Source: Sphingobacterium faecale (GTDB lineage: Bacteria; Bacteroidota; Bacteroidia; Sphingobacteriales; Sphingobacteriaceae). From it: 63,072 bases of DNA. Position numbers and translations under genes: made by a program. This document shows positions 61,951 through 63,072 of the stretch, piece after piece (the stretch's first letter is position 1; the number at the start of each line of letters is the position of its first letter). The notes beneath the pieces were generated by a model. That model was not told the DNA's origin, ran no database searches, and saw nothing but the letters and a program-made list of their open reading frames with translations. The DNA lies in the NCBI RefSeq assembly GCF_016746095.1, contig NZ_JAERTY010000017.1:1-63072 (forward strand), read 5' to 3'.

Positions 61951-62745
61951 ATGTTTTATCAAGAATTTCCTCCAATCAAAGCTCTACAAGATTATATCCA
62001 ATACTTCTGGGTATTGGAAGATTACACTACCAACTCTAGCAAAACTTTTTTCAGAGTAATCCCCGACGGTGTGCCTGCACTGATATATCAAGAAGGACCA
62101 TCGCTTTTTTATAACAAATGCGGCTTGGTCTTGCCCGAACTCTATATCTATGGGCAGTCGTTCCGACACATTGAAAATAGCATAGGAGGTCCTTTTAGGA
62201 TTATTGGAGCCTACCTACAGCCTACGGCTTTGAAAACTACTTTTAACATCGATGCTTTTGAGTTTAACAACCAGAATATCCCTTTATCGGATATTGTCTC
62301 TAACAATATCCTTGAGCGACTGATGAATACGAGTGCTATAGGTGAAAAGATAGGGATTATATCCGACTTTTTTCAGAAGCGGATACAGTCTGGAACAATA
62401 AACCTTGAAAAAGCGAATTATGCATGTAATCTATTACAGAAAGGCATCTCTCTGAAAGATGTTCAGACAGAAATAGGCTTGTCTGAGCGTTCTTTGGAAA
62501 GGCTGATAAAGCAATACGTGGGTATGTCTCCCAAAATGTTTTCAAGAATTATCCGATTTCAGTCTGGTCTTAATCTTTTGCGGAAATCAGATTTGCACAA
62601 TCTTACGACACTGGCCTACGAAAAGAACTATTTTGACCAATCGCATTATATCAGGGAATTTAAAGAGTTTACGGGAACAACGCCTAAGATATTTTTGCTC
62701 CGCTCGCATGAAACCTTGGCGAATTTTCCAAAATGGAAGCTATAA
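61951..62745 (+). CDS. AraC-family transcriptional regulator
   Basis: Start chosen at ATG 61951 (MFYQEFPPIKALQDYIQYFW); an upstream TTG at 61918 is in frame but less likely. About 264 residues. The N-terminal sensing half is of the DUF6597 type (FFRVIPDGVPALIYQEG, LPELYIYGQSFRHIE, IIGAYLQPTALKTTF). The C-terminal half has the two HTH motifs (ISLKDVQTEIGLSERSLERL and NLTTLAYEKNYFDQSHYIRE) followed by FTGTTPKIFL. Target genes unknown; possibly its own operon. Confidence 0.88.
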   Translation: MFYQEFPPIKALQDYIQYFWVLEDYTTNSSKTFFRVIPDGVPALIYQEGPSLFYNKCGLVLPELYIYGQSFRHIENSIGGPFRIIGAYLQPTALKTTFNIDAFEFNNQNIPLSDIVSNNILERLMNTSAIGEKIGIISDFFQKRIQSGTINLEKANYACNLLQKGISLKDVQTEIGLSERSLERLIKQYVGMSPKMFSRIIRFQSGLNLLRKSDLHNLTTLAYEKNYFDQSHYIREFKEFTGTTPKIFLLRSHETLANFPKWKL

Positions 62746-62895
62746 CGCATTTCTCTTTGTTTTTAAGTGTCGGTTTTATCCAATTTTGCTAAGATCGATT
62801 CCTCTAATTTTGCTCCGATGCAGCTCGGGAACTATCAATACGATAGACCTCTATTGTGCTGTGCTATTAGGTGAATATTTATAAAACAACTAAAA

Positions 62896-62994
62896 ATGAG
62901 AACAGAAAAAAATCAAAAAATAGTTCGGCTAAACCCAGAATGTGTGTATCCACCCTATGAAACACATATTGACATAGTTTGCCTTGGTAATTAA
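62896..62994 (+). CDS. Small ORF (32 aa) upstream of the IS66-like gene
   Basis: ATG at 62896 to TAA at 62992-62994 encodes 32 residues (MRTEKNQKIVRLNPECVYP, then a short acidic/hydrophobic end). A purine-rich stretch precedes it. It could be a real leader peptide or a truncated gene cut by the insertion sequence that appears to begin just after it. Confidence 0.25.
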   Translation: MRTEKNQKIVRLNPECVYPPYETHIDIVCLGN

Positions 62995-63003
62995 TTTTGT
63001 ACC

Positions 63004-63072
63004 ATGAACAACAATCAGGAAAAACGAGAGCATATGCTATCGATGATATCGGAGTGGCAGCAGAGCGGCAAA
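63004..63072 (+). CDS. IS66-type accessory protein TnpA, partial at window edge
   Basis: ATG at 63004 opens a frame to the window end: NNNQEKREHMLSMISEW and then QQSGK. The W..SG pattern at this place is typical of the small TnpA-type accessory protein of IS66-family elements (followed by QKxFC). Only 23 residues are visible, so the family call is tentative. Confidence 0.5.
   Translation, partial: MNNNQEKREHMLSMISEWQQSGK

Noticed and set aside
1..63072. CRISPR array or tRNA/rRNA genes
   Set aside because: No regularly spaced identical repeats, no cloverleaf-type sequence ending in CCA and no conserved rRNA stretch was found by eye.

Overview
The window looks like Bacteroidota DNA, most likely the family Sphingobacteriaceae. 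The evidence is three SusC/SusD loci each with its own ECF sigma factor and FecR-type anti-sigma factor, many lipobox signal peptides, a TAnnTTTG promoter element, and low to medium GC. I see no rRNA, tRNA, CRISPR array or complete insertion sequence.

Region 1 (1-25.5 kb, broken by locus 1) is an accessory region with many gene fragments. It holds an apparently intact AbiE-type toxin-antitoxin pair under a perfect inverted-repeat operator, and a HicB antitoxin whose HicA partner is cut. It also holds duplicated pieces of hicB (three copies), abiEi (two copies), an Rpn nuclease 3' end (two copies) and a repeat of about 225 bp that contains ORF6N-like coding traces (two copies plus a related fragment). 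Among these lie orphan genes of unknown function, a DUF695 protein, a 607-residue protein of unusual make-up, a cytosolic lipase-like protein and small membrane proteins.

Region 2 (9.9-20.9 kb, minus strand) is SusC/D locus 1: sigma factor, FecR, SusC, SusD, lipoprotein, TlpA-like thioredoxin, then a transglutaminase-like lipoprotein. Region 3 (25.7-35.7 kb, plus strand) is locus 2: sigma factor, FecR, SusC, SusD, an FG-GAP/VCBS protein, and a DsbD_N-TlpA fusion, closed by a strong terminator. Neither locus carries a glycosidase; both carry a periplasmic thiol-disulfide protein.

Region 4 (38.3-52.2 kb) is locus 3, a predicted fructan utilisation locus in two divergent operons. The minus operon is sigma factor, FecR, periplasmic GH32 and MFS sugar porter. 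The plus operon is SusC, SusD, a SusE-position lipoprotein, a GH32/clan GH-J-like lipoprotein and an FGGY sugar kinase. A nested 10+10 bp inverted repeat lies between them. Predicted flow: surface binding and cleavage, SusCD import, periplasmic GH32 release of fructose, MFS import, phosphorylation. The SusC proteins of all three loci keep the N-terminal STN signalling domain, so each can report substrate to its own FecR/sigma pair.

Region 5 (52.4-63.1 kb) holds a large TPR protein, a metallophosphoesterase, a large lipoprotein preceded by a 54-residue peptide gene, a SnoaL-like protein, two unknowns, an AraC regulator, and what looks like the start of an IS66-type accessory gene at the window edge.
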